A stretch of DNA of 64,000 nt from Viola odorata. Taxonomy: Eukaryota > Streptophyta > Magnoliopsida > Malpighiales > Violaceae. The stretch is from assembly GCA_963691705.1 (NCBI GenBank), contig OY829542.1, positions 18,710,579-18,774,578 on the forward strand, in the 5' to 3' direction. Positions 9,801-18,062 of this stretch are shown piece by piece. A program made the position numbers and the translations under genes. The notes under the pieces were generated by a model. The model saw only the letters and a program-made list of their open reading frames with translations. It was not told the origin of the DNA and did not search any database. Numbering within the stretch: the first letter of the stretch is position 1; each line of letters opens with the position of its first letter.

Positions 9801-11711
9801 TCTAGCAAAATCTGAGCTGAATTCTTTTATATATTTAAAGTCTGTTATACTTAGTTGTTCCAAGTTTCTTACTGCTGTGTCTTGTATAAAGGTGTTTTCT
9901 TTGGCTGGGTCTACTCCTAATAATAATATTCTAATTTGACTAGTAAAATTATATGGATTATCTCCTAATGCTTTTATGGTATTTATTCCTTCTGGGTCTT
10001 TCAGTTTTTTGCTCTGCCAAATTCCTAATGCTGTTGGTCCTAATGTTGTTTCTAGATATGAAAACATATCTATATCTTCTCTTTTATTGGTTTCCCAATT
10101 TCTAACGACTGTTTGTTCCCAGATTAATATCTCATCTGGCCACAACTGAGGACTTTGTTGTTCTATTAATAACATATGTGAGCTATAAAGTTTTCCTATA
10201 GGCATTCTTGTTCCTCTTCCTCTAAGATTTGATTCACCTTGGTATACTGCCGTAGCAGGTACCCATGGTTCTCTACCTAACATTTCTATTCCTGAGGCTC
10301 CAGGTGTTACGAATTCTGGTTTTGGTCTCTTAGTTCCTCTAGGATCTATGTTCTGGTCCATAAAGCTAACTTCTGATTTGAAAAAATCACTCATTACTGT
10401 TTTTCCATTAACTATGTCTGTTACTAATGGTAGGTTAAAAACTTCATTTAACCTGTTATAGGCTTCCTCATATTCTAATCCTAACTCTGTCATACATTCT
10501 ATCAGCATGTCATCAACTTGTTCTTGTATATTAATTTCTGTAAATTTCTTGTTAATTATTTGGTCAAATGTTTTATGAACTTCTTCTGTTTTGAAACCAG
10601 CTATTTCTTCCATTTCATTTATTTCTTCTGTTTCTTCATACATTTCTTCATATAATCCATACCCTATGCATTCTTCTATATTTTCATTTTCTGTGTCATA
10701 TAGGGGGTTTTCTTCATTTTCTGTATCGTATATTGGTTCTCCTAATTCTGCATTCATCATATTTATTTCTTGATCACTGTCCTCTTCTTTTATTGGTTCT
10801 TTTTCTACATAATTATTAAATCTCATGCTATAGTTTCCGTCTTTATCTTCATAAATGACACTCTTTTCTGGTATTAGTATTGTTTCAATAGTATCTGTGA
10901 ATTTCTTTAGTGACCATTCTCGTCCTGCTAATTCTTCAGGATCTATCTTTACTGGATCTATCATTTTTATTCCACGACTTGCTAGGTTTTCTACTATTCC
11001 TTCTATATTGACATTGTAATTCATACCAGATCTGTTACTAGCTTTTCCTAAGATTGCTATACTAACTACCAAATTGTTTCCTTTGTAATCTTCATATCCT
11101 TTGGTATCTAGACCTATTTTTAAATTTTTTAAATCTTTTATATCTTTTAATATTGCAGGTGCACAGTAAAAGAGCGCACTATTCTGACTAAGATCTACTT
11201 CCATACCTGCTATGGTTGCTTTTTTAACATCTGTTTTCCATGATTTATCTAGAATTAGAACTAAAACTTTAGTTCCTAATGCTTTTCTTCCTAATCCTTT
11301 GATACCTATTACTATCAGTCCTGTATGTGCAAATAATTTACCTGTTTTCTTTATTTTATCAATCATTTCTGGGGTAAATAAGTCTATTGTTTCTGCCGTA
11401 TCTACTACTCTAAGACTTTCTTCCCTATTACTCCTGATTAACGTTGTATTCATGTTTAGAGGTCCTACTTTATATAGGGTTCTGGGGTTCATTGCGTCTA
11501 ACTGTTCGTTATTATATATTTCTAAGTTTTTGTCTACATCTATTTCTTCTTCTAATTGGACTACAGTCTGTGAGCTATTACTTCCTGATCCTTTACTAAA
11601 TACTTTATTTAGAAAGGTATTTCCACTAATTTCTTCTCTAGAAGATGTACTTCTTCGAGGCTGTTCCTGTATGGTTCTACTACTTCCACTAAAAGGTCTA
11701 AAGTTACTCAT
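6831..11711 (-). CDS. pararetroviral polyprotein: MP-CP-PR-RT-RNase H (1626 aa)
   Basis: A single intact ORF starting ATG at 11711. Domains by approximate residue: 30K-type movement protein 60-260; acidic linker 310-400; capsid region about 480-740; CCHC zinc knuckle CFICGDPDHLANRC near 759; a second cysteine motif with spacing CX2CX11CX2CX4CX2C at 852-881, known from badnavirus and tungrovirus polyproteins; coiled coil about 915-950; aspartic protease with DTAS near 987 (usual D-T/S-G, so the glycine is replaced); reverse transcriptase with LVYIDDILVAS near 1344; RNase H with ECDGS near 1494 and later E, D and D residues, the last in NSLADLLSRN. It would be cleaved by its protease to give movement, capsid and replication proteins. 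The start overlaps ORF1 by ATGA and the stop overlaps ORF3 by ATGA. The ORF is unbroken, but whether it is expressed cannot be judged. Confidence 0.93.
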   Translation of the reverse strand: MSNFRPFSGSSRTIQEQPRRSTSSREEISGNTFLNKVFSKGSGSNSSQTVVQLEEEIDVDKNLEIYNNEQLDAMNPRTLYKVGPLNMNTTLIRSNREESLRVVDTAETIDLFTPEMIDKIKKTGKLFAHTGLIVIGIKGLGRKALGTKVLVLILDKSWKTDVKKATIAGMEVDLSQNSALFYCAPAILKDIKDLKNLKIGLDTKGYEDYKGNNLVVSIAILGKASNRSGMNYNVNIEGIVENLASRGIKMIDPVKIDPEELAGREWSLKKFTDTIETILIPEKSVIYEDKDGNYSMRFNNYVEKEPIKEEDSDQEINMMNAELGEPIYDTENEENPLYDTENENIEECIGYGLYEEMYEETEEINEMEEIAGFKTEEVHKTFDQIINKKFTEINIQEQVDDMLIECMTELGLEYEEAYNRLNEVFNLPLVTDIVNGKTVMSDFFKSEVSFMDQNIDPRGTKRPKPEFVTPGASGIEMLGREPWVPATAVYQGESNLRGRGTRMPIGKLYSSHMLLIEQQSPQLWPDEILIWEQTVVRNWETNKREDIDMFSYLETTLGPTALGIWQSKKLKDPEGINTIKALGDNPYNFTSQIRILLLGVDPAKENTFIQDTAVRNLEQLSITDFKYIKEFSSDFARLLAQTGKAMEDDLCNKYFIKLPGDLGRLMHEEWTKEYGHITELGIGPRITYVFKKLEDKCKEATMQEQMKRQAWAFCKTAIYTPQAYGYYDRKKKFLRKSKTYKKDKSWKDKDKYVKKPRNRSCTCFICGDPDHLANRCPNKNKNVERTNLIEQLGEYEIENIKTDSENESVYSIVSEEEPESSTRITYTYMNTEEQEQSIECLHEWIRNRGNNHMSCFNCRLYPAIDRRYQCNNCFKEICFMCIKKLFQIETDITGKNTENNTQKGVLDETLREQIKRHDVEIELLKYRVLELEAKAEKRKEVVETETSYMTEQVQEESSFTINKCIASLITLKCRLWLDTNTFVELNAILDTASSKSMIGYSLIPKKYHKQLKYKIVTKTAEQRNMIITHQVEAQGIQFIDFAKNYSIKYEIPQINIAPENTKSNDFLLGLNFICSLNGSITIARNCITISKNVYTFPTNKYIQTAEFARKRGGQPTLEFLKPETKRTNYIENETYTMIGRELALDLEKGPDIKSSKNYPIIQRLEKIGLIGEDITKNKVEYKVKMQIKNPDIRIVTANIDYSPLDREEFKKQIPEMLNQGLIRRSDSPHRTAAFIVRNHSEIKRGKARIVYNYKRLNDNTIDDAYNIPNKDSLIGLIQQKKIFSKFDLKSGYNQLKLEEWFKQWTAFTCSEGHFEWNVLSFGLKNAPAVFQRFMDSIFLEFDFCLVYIDDILVASNNIKEHENHLRQVFQKIEEHNIVVSKRKMELYKRKISFLGLEIGNGKIELQPHIAETILKFPEKLEGLKQIQAFLGILNYARKFIPNLSKLVGPLYSKTAKNGQRNFNKEDIELVKRIKDQVRKIKPLELPLITDYIIIECDGSKEGWGAVMICKPNKYSEKETEKIAAYASGNFKTGQNWTSLDFEIQALINALDKFKIHLQNEFTVRTDCEAIVKFLKNENSKKINRTRWVNLQNLIQGNGYKICFEHIKGKNNSLADLLSRNIEKLFK

Positions 11712-12178
11712 TTTCTAGGTAACCAGTGATTATATTTTATTGGTTTATTAATAATTTTAATAGTTTTTTCTAGGTTTAACTTTTCTAAAGCTTTGGTTAA
11801 ACTAGAAATTTCTGGTGAATCTTCTGTTGGTTTTATGCTTTTATCTCTTTTATTTTCTGTGAGGATATATTCGTTCTGGTGTTTAATAAAATCTAGATTT
11901 TCTACTATAAGACTTTTAAAACGACTGTTCTCTGTTATTAATTCTTTAATACTTTCTATCTGTTTATGAATATTATCTCTTTCTATGTCTAAACGAGTTG
12001 CTAAACTTATAATAAGGTCTGTTAGACTGTTTAAATGAGCGTTTGAACTGTGGAGTCTGTGCTCTGAATTTTTATCTACTCTGCAAGTAATTTCACTTAC
12101 TTCTGTAGGTACTTTATACTTATCCTTCAAAATTTCGAGGTCTAAGTATTCGATTCTTTTTAACTTATGATTCGCAAT
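11708..12178 (-). CDS. pararetroviral ORF1: small coiled-coil protein, probable AUU start (about 156 aa)
   Basis: The frame is open from after a stop at 12245-12247 to TGA at 11708-11710 and contains no AUG codon. I place the start at AUU 12178-12176 because its context is ACC-AUU-G, the optimal initiation context. RTBV ORF I is known to use AUU. The product is charged and helical (heptad-like segment TDLIISLATRLDIERDNIHKQIESIKELI, residues about 45-75), like the small virion-associated or ORF1 proteins of badnaviruses and tungroviruses, but I cannot assign it to a named family. The stop overlaps the polyprotein start. An upstream near-cognate codon, such as TTG at 12223, is a less likely start. 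Confidence 0.65.
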   Translation of the reverse strand: MANHKLKRIEYLDLEILKDKYKVPTEVSEITCRVDKNSEHRLHSSNAHLNSLTDLIISLATRLDIERDNIHKQIESIKELITENSRFKSLIVENLDFIKHQNEYILTENKRDKSIKPTEDSPEISSLTKALEKLNLEKTIKIINKPIKYNHWLPRK

Positions 12179-12263
12179 GGTGAGAGAGTGTTTTTTGGGA
12201 GATTTAGAAGAAAGATTTATCAATTTATGAAAACGTTTCCAGTTTTAATAGTATTAGTTCCCT

Positions 12264-12323
12264 TTAAAAGATAAGCCCAATTATAAGCAATAAAAGGCAA
12301 TAAAAATAAAATTCTTTAAACAT
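12264..12323 (-). CDS. viral leader upstream ORF (19 codons)
   Basis: This is the only AUG between the primer-binding site and the polyprotein start. It encodes 19 mostly hydrophobic residues and stops 86 nt before the proposed AUU of ORF1. In RTBV and CaMV a short uORF near the 5' side of the leader supports ribosome shunting. A similar role is plausible but unproven. Confidence 0.4.
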   Translation of the reverse strand: MFKEFYFYCLLLLIIGLIF

Positions 12324-12372
12324 AAACAAGGTAGGTATTGATAATAAAGCAAGATTATAACTTAAAGATCTA

Positions 12373-12378
12373 ACTCAC
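12373..12378 (-). promoter_or_regulatory. candidate splice donor in the viral leader
   Basis: Minus-strand CAGG|GTGAGTTA matches the plant 5' splice consensus well. RTBV splices from its leader to express ORF IV. Here an acceptor-like ATACAG lies at the start of ORF3. This is inference only. Confidence 0.35.
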
Positions 12379-12474
12379 CCTGGCGGGTTCGTGGTTATAG
12401 CAGGTTTTACTCCTTCTGTGGATACCCTTGCCACGCCTGTCCAAGTCTTTTGTCAGATTTTCCAAGAACGTCTT

Positions 12475-12479
12475 GCTCT
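12475..12479 (-). other. second half of the viral tRNA-Met primer-binding site
   Basis: Minus strand reads (TA)n then AGAGCAAGACG. AGAGC completes the TGGTATCAGAGC primer site begun at 4502-4507. Only the C between the halves is missing. Confidence 0.75.
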
Positions 12480-12501
12480 ATATATATATATATATATATA
12501 T
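12480..12501. repeat. (TA)n microsatellite at right edge of the pararetrovirus
   Basis: About 11 TA dinucleotides directly abut the viral leader; this is the partner of the tract at 4469-4504. Confidence 0.9.
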
Positions 12502-12971
12502 TCATAAACTTTTTCTTCTTCGCCACCGTGAGATAATAGTTAAAATAAGTAAATAGTGTCAAATTTCATTATTTTAATATTTTTACAATAAACTTTTAGA
12601 GACTCACTTAACAAGTAAAACAATGTTCTATCACCACAGCTCCCGCCATGACTGCCGTACTTAGTGCTATTGCCAGCCATATGAGATCTCAAACCCACTA
12701 CCATTAGCGAAGATCCTAATAGATAACGAACAACACAGGAGACACAACAACAATAAATAAAGCATGATCCCACCGCAAAATGGAAGTAAGAATTGTTTGT
12801 TCTGAAAGTTACTTAGTAGCTAACAAATGCATGGCTATGTGGTTTGACGCCAGTGGATTCTGATTATATATACAAACACTCTGCACTAATAGTACCATCA
12901 CTACCTTAACTACACTCTACGAATTAGGGTTACAAAACCAGCTATCACCTGCACATTTTTTGCGCCCGGAA
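12502..12971 (-). other. 3' flank / 3' UTR of the RopGEF gene
   Basis: No coding potential beyond chance ORFs. It should contain the 3' UTR and polyadenylation region of the RopGEF, which ends at 12972. The virus begins about 490 bp beyond that stop codon. Confidence 0.55.
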
Positions 12972-15684
12972 TCAAAAGGTTAGTTTCTCTAGAGTCTGAT
13001 CCAATGAGTCCTTCCTCTTGTTGAAAGAATGATCTGTTCTTCCGTTGAATTTCCTAATTAAATCATGGGAACCATCCACAGGCTGCATTGTATACGCAGA
13101 GGCACCACAACCGCTTAGGTAATGAGATGTGGTAGGCAATATTTGCTTTTGTTTGGGAATTGCACCTCTAAACTTTCCATGGTTGGAGCAGAGAGATATC
13201 GGCTTTGTTGGTTGCTTGGTGGCATCATCCACAAACAAGAGGTCATCAATCCTTGCCATTATGTTAAAGGCTAAGCTTTCCATTACCCTAGAATAGCTCT
13301 CAATTATAGCGCTCCCCACATCCTGCAAGCAAAGAGACATCATTATCTTCTAGCTAAGAATGTGTGCATTTGGGCAGTTACGTAAGGTAAGAACAGGCGA
13401 TTTGATAAACAATAAATAGCAAAATAAATCCTTGACAAACAAGCTGGATCATAACACGGGAAAGCAAGGTGTACCTTGTTATATTGAATCTTGTTCACAT
13501 CTAATGCAGTTTGTGGAAGGCCGGGGAAGCGTTGCCTTAGGTTATGCAAGAGAATCTCAGCTCGTTTGGCTAGGAGTTTCCTTCTTTGTTCTTCACCAAC
13601 AAAGCCTTTAACCTTGGCGCCCCATGTTGACTTCCCTTTCTTTTTGCAAACTAAGTGCCTTTTCAGGTATTTCTGCCTCCAAATGTGTGCAGCAGCTTCT
13701 ATCCTGTTAGCAATTTCCAAAGTTGTGTATTCTGATGACAGGTCTAAGTAGTCCAAAAGGCGATCGGGGGAGAACTGATCGGAAGTAATATAACGATACA
13801 TGAGCTGACCTAAGCAGGCCTTCCCACTCTGAAAATTAAATAGGTGTCATGGACACAGAAACCATGTTATTTCATGCCAGTGAGGAAGCATAACAAGCTA
13901 CATAAGCAGTTATAGGCTCTTAATATTCCCATTATGTTTACAAAACAATCATGCTTCTAAGTCACACATTATTTAGAGCACCTAGAGGGGAATTTCTTTT
14001 AGGTCCACTTCCAAATCCATTGCAATAACAAATCTGGCAAACTTAAATGAATTACGACACATGCCAAAACACATTTAAAAAAAAAGGATGTAGGATGGTT
14101 GCAAACATAACTAAAAAAACAGAATTATTTCTTGATATGAATATATGCCGGTCTAACTATTGCTGACTCATCCTGTGAAACTAAAATTTTGTTTACCTTG
14201 GGCAAGCTCTCCAAATAAGCATTTGGGATTTCCATCTCAACTAAAGCATTCCCATTAATTGCCTTTGCAGCCTTAAGGATCTGGTTTGTGCATTCCCTGC
14301 ATTGCTGCAGTCTCTTTCTTGTGTCCTCAGACAAGCCATTTGAAGGAACTTTAGGGAAAGGGAGCCACCACTTCTCTTCCTGCCTAACAGATGGCCTCCC
14401 TGAAGACACAGACACAGGAAATGTCTGATTTTCATCAGCATCGGAAACATTCGCCCCACGATCAACATAATAAAACTCACAGTTCACGAACCCATCGAGA
14501 ATACTAAGCAGCATTCCGTCAAGCTTCTTGAGTGCTGGGAGGTTCAAATATAGGTCATAACGCTGCTGAGGTACCATAACCTCAAATCTCCTACCACCAG
14601 GAAATTCTTGCATTGATGGAACAAGCTCTACAATATTATCAGTTGCACATAAAAGCCATCCCATCTCTCGTTGCCACATTGTCTTTTTCTCCGGTGACAT
14701 TGGCTCTAATTTCCACAGCTGCCCAAACATGGACGCTGCCAAATAAACCCATCAAGAATCGTCAATTCACAACAATCCTTCAATTATGATTCACATTACA
14801 AATGGAGTTGAATTTAACTAACCTGAAAGATTGGTAATGGCATTGGAGATGGCAAGAGCTGTACAAACTCCTTTACCGCCACCAGACATGTCTTCTCCAA
14901 GGAGAAGCTTAGCAAAACGTTCTTTCATCAGTTCTACCTCTGCACCGACATAAACAACCTCAATTGGACCAGCCAACAAAACAAACACACAAAGCAAAGA
15001 CTACAAATTGGATACTATTAAAACAAATCGAAAATTACTACCGATGCATATGCTTATGTATCTTTTCATTAGTCACCTTCAGTTAATTAAGCGCTTACTT
15101 GGGAACTAAACCCTAGAAAAATGCAACACTCCACACTAATTACTTCACCAATAATTTATTTTGATCTCCACGTTTTCCTCTTTACCAACCCAAACAGCAC
15201 CTAACCTGCTAATTTTCTAAAACTAGTCCATCACAGTTACAGAGCAACAAAGTAACAAACACCAAGACTTCCCTCCATCCTAAGTTATAATTACTAAGAA
15301 TAGGAAAAAAAAAAAAGAGAACTGTGAGCCTTGACCAAGAATAATAATAGTATAACTTAAAGAAAGAAATATCAAATTTAGTAAAAACTGAAACTGACCA
15401 TCTAACTCCGTTTCTGGCGTCTCTGCCATGTCTAGCGGGATAATTACATGCCTGCCACCAACCACCGGCGGTAGCATCACAGGAATTTGCCCGGAAAAAG
15501 CGGCCCCGCCGAAAGGTGAGGAAGAAGTGGAAGCGGCGCCGCGGTGGACGGTGTTGGTGGATGTAGCAGGACTAGAGCAGCAGCTCTCCGATTCGCTGAC
15601 GTCAGCACTGAGGCAGTAGCTTTCCAGATCGAACCGCTCGCTCACCTCATCCAGCCACTCCTGATCCGACGACACACTCCCCAT
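12972..15684 (-). CDS. ROPGEF: Rop guanine nucleotide exchange factor with PRONE domain (RopGEF1-like)
   Basis: Five exons on the minus strand join in frame: 15399-15684, 14823-14939, 14197-14735, 13475-13828 and 12972-13322. All introns have GT..AG borders. The product is 548 aa. The start is ATG 15684-15682 ([13 protein letters not shown]); the codon that begins the longer open frame at 15711 is TTG. Residues 1-95 are a Ser/Pro-rich variable region with the [10 protein letters not shown] motif typical of RopGEFs. The PRONE domain covers about 96-445 and contains [29 protein letters not shown] and [11 protein letters not shown] Lys-rich stretch follows [23 protein letters not shown]. The variable C-terminal tail (about 445-548) is thought to be autoinhibitory in this family. 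The enzyme loads GTP onto ROP/RAC GTPases at the plasma membrane, downstream of receptor-like kinases, in polarised growth. The family assignment is secure; the paralogue number is not. Confidence 0.93.
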
Positions 15685-16694
15685 TATTGAATTGGGGTTT
15701 GAAGCGCGCAACTAACAAGAGAAGGGGAAAGTGAGAGGGCGGATTGGTGAAGACGGTGGAGAGTGATAAATATCGTCACTCCTAGTCCTAGTCTGATTAT
15801 AAGTGAGGGGAGGGGAAAAGGTGAAAAAAAGCATGTGCGCCATTGCAGAGTGAGGAAGCTTTTGTCTTTAACTTTTGGGTGATGAGGTCCTACGGAACAG
15901 AGAGAATGAGAGGAGTCGTATTCTGTTATGATTCATGTCGTTTTGCGGTGTGCCGTTGGCTTTTCTAGCACTAGTCCCCACTGAAGTTAAGAGTGGCGGG
16001 TGGGGTGGGTTCCTTCGACCTTTTTCCCGTTGTAGGAGGGAATGACCATGCCACGTGCTGTTCTGGAGCATGGAATACACGAGATTGGGTCTTTCAATTA
16101 TTACTCTTATAATCTATCTTATAAAAAAAGCGTGCATTTGCATGTATAAAATAAAAGCAGTAATAATGTTTTAACTTTTAATTATAATAACTCCATTTTT
16201 ATCATTATAACTAATTATTTTTAATTGTACGTAAATTGAATAAATATTTAATAGTGCAACAAAATTTGATAAATGAAAACATGCTATCTATCATCATGGT
16301 ACTAATAATATATTTCAATTTGGACAAAAAAAATTAATAATATATTTCAATTACATAATGTTTTATATTACATAATATTTTTAAAAATATTTAAAATATA
16401 GTATACTTGAGATATCACACAACATAAAATAGTGTCATTTTTTTATATATTGATGTCGCATGTTAATGAAAATTCTTTTACACAATAAATTATAGTTCAA
16501 TAAGTTATTGTACGTCATTTTTTTACCTATGTTCGATTTCTAATATTATAATAATAATTAATAGAGAAAAAACCCTATGACAAACTTTTGGGGGGTGACA
16601 CTTTAGCACCCAATTTTAAGGGTCGGTTGAATTGACACCCTTTGCATCGTTACACACTTTGGCACCCAAACACCCAACTTTTCATATAACCTCC
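15685..16694 (-). promoter_or_regulatory. 5' UTR and promoter region of the RopGEF; AT-rich spacer
   Basis: GC-richer sequence from 15685 to about 16080 probably carries the 5' UTR and core promoter on the minus strand. Beyond it the DNA is AT-rich. A short motif pair (TGACACTTTAGCACCC near 16597 and ACACTTTGGCACCC near 16655) may be a transposon remnant. No gene was found. Confidence 0.45.
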
Positions 16695-17109
16695 TGATTG
16701 AGCTTAATTTGTGGTAGTTTTACCACCTATTTTTATGCATCTTGAATGTTAATTCTATTGATTTCAGTATGATTTTTATGTTTATTGCAGAAAATAGTCC
16801 TGAAGAGAAAATGGAGAAAAATGGGCAGAAAAGAGTCATTTCTTGACAGAATAGAGCAAACACATTTCTTGACCACTCTCTTGGCCAAGAGTTCTACATC
16901 GATTACGATTGTTGTTTCTGATGATTAGTCAATGAATGGACTAGAGGGGGGGGGGGGGGGGGGGGGGGGTGAATAGTCCCTTCTAAAAACTTCAAACTTT
17001 CTGCACAAATAGAGAAGAGAAGAATAGCAATACACAAATATGTATAGTGGTTCCAATTCACACGAATTGTACTCCACTACCTAAGAGTCCTCCTCTTAGG
17101 ATTTTCGAA

Positions 17110-17335
17110 TGCAACACCTTGCTATTCACTAGAGCTTTTCACGGGTTCAGCTCAACAACCTTACAATTGGTTTTCCGGGGCTAACCAACAACCTTACAAG
17201 TAGTTTTTCACGGGCTAAACTACAACCTATGGATTTTCAAGGCTCAACCACAACCTATCAATAGTTTTCCAAGGCTCACTAACAACCTATGGTTTTTCCG
17301 GGCTCAACCACAAACCTAAGTTCTCTTTCAAGGGA
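17110..17335. repeat. diverged tandem repeats (about 35-45 bp) in the solo LTR
   Basis: Units of the form (A)GTTTTCCGGGGCTAACCAACAACCT recur five to six times with substitutions. Confidence 0.6.
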
Positions 17336-17769
17336 TGAGAACACTACCCTTAACCCAAAAGTGTTAGGTACACTTTTCAAACCTTAACAAAGATATTATC
17401 TCAAAATGCTACAAACAATTGGTGTACACAAAATGAATAATAGTATGATTAAATTCAACACCAATAAATGAACAAATTACCTCAGAAAGAAAGCTTCAAA
17501 AGAACTCCCAAAATGACACAAGACAAGATTGAAATCGTTGAGGACAGCTTGTGTAAAGAGTGTTTAGATTTTTGGAGTTTGTAAAATGGATTTGTATGAA
17601 TGAGCTTTCTCAAAAGTTCTCTTGTTGTCTACTTGTTCATTCTTACTATCTAACTCATCTAGGATGAGTATATATAGTGTTTGTAAGAGGGAAGTCCGGA
17701 CAAGAGAGTATGGGTACAAGAAAAACCGTTTTAAGTGGACAAAGTGACTGTTAGAGTTTGTCTGCTGTC

Positions 17770-18062
17770 TTACCGTGATCACGGTTAGGAACAACCGTGA
17801 TTACGGTTAAGGACAACTCCTTAAGCCGTTTGAAAAAACTAGCCGTTGGACCGACGTGATTCACGGTTAGGTCTTACCGTGATCACGGTTGCTTAACCGT
17901 GATCACGTTAACACCCTTAACGTGATTCACGCTACCTTCGGATGTAAAATGGTGTTTTGACATGAGACAAACGTGATCACGGTTAAGACCAACCGTGATC
18001 ACGGTTAGAGAAAAACTCTCACCGTGATTCACGTTAACCCTAAACGTGATTCACGTTTAAAC
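17770..18062. repeat. cluster of AACCGTGATCACGGTT palindromes
   Basis: The 16-bp palindrome AACCGTGATCACGGTT, or near copies such as ACCGTGATTACGGTT and AACGTGATTCACGTT, occurs about ten times in 290 bp. Spacing is irregular. Confidence 0.8.

Larger units (their letters stand above)
4502..12479 (-). mobile_element. full-length endogenous pararetrovirus (Caulimoviridae), minus strand
   Basis: A contiguous block of about 7,978 bp. In transcription order on the minus strand it has: half of a tRNA-Met primer-binding site, leader, non-AUG ORF1, polyprotein ORF2, viroplasmin-like ORF3, a TATA promoter, the first part of the leader, and the other half of the primer site. All three ORFs are open, which is unusual for an old integrant. 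The size matches a single caulimovirid genome. No LTRs and no integrase are present, as expected for the family; integration is normally illegitimate and TA-rich sites are known targets. Genus is uncertain: the polyprotein looks badnavirus/tungrovirus-like, while ORF3 looks caulimovirus-like. No restoration is needed or offered here; the ORFs are described as they stand. Confidence 0.92.

Noticed and set aside
5366..11718. Plus-strand ORFs of 60-168 aa across the virus
   Set aside because: Antisense shadows of the viral ORFs, without promoter or codon support.
12540..12773. 77-aa minus-strand ORF downstream of the RopGEF
   Set aside because: Cys/Leu-rich chance ORF in the 3' flank, without splice or family support.
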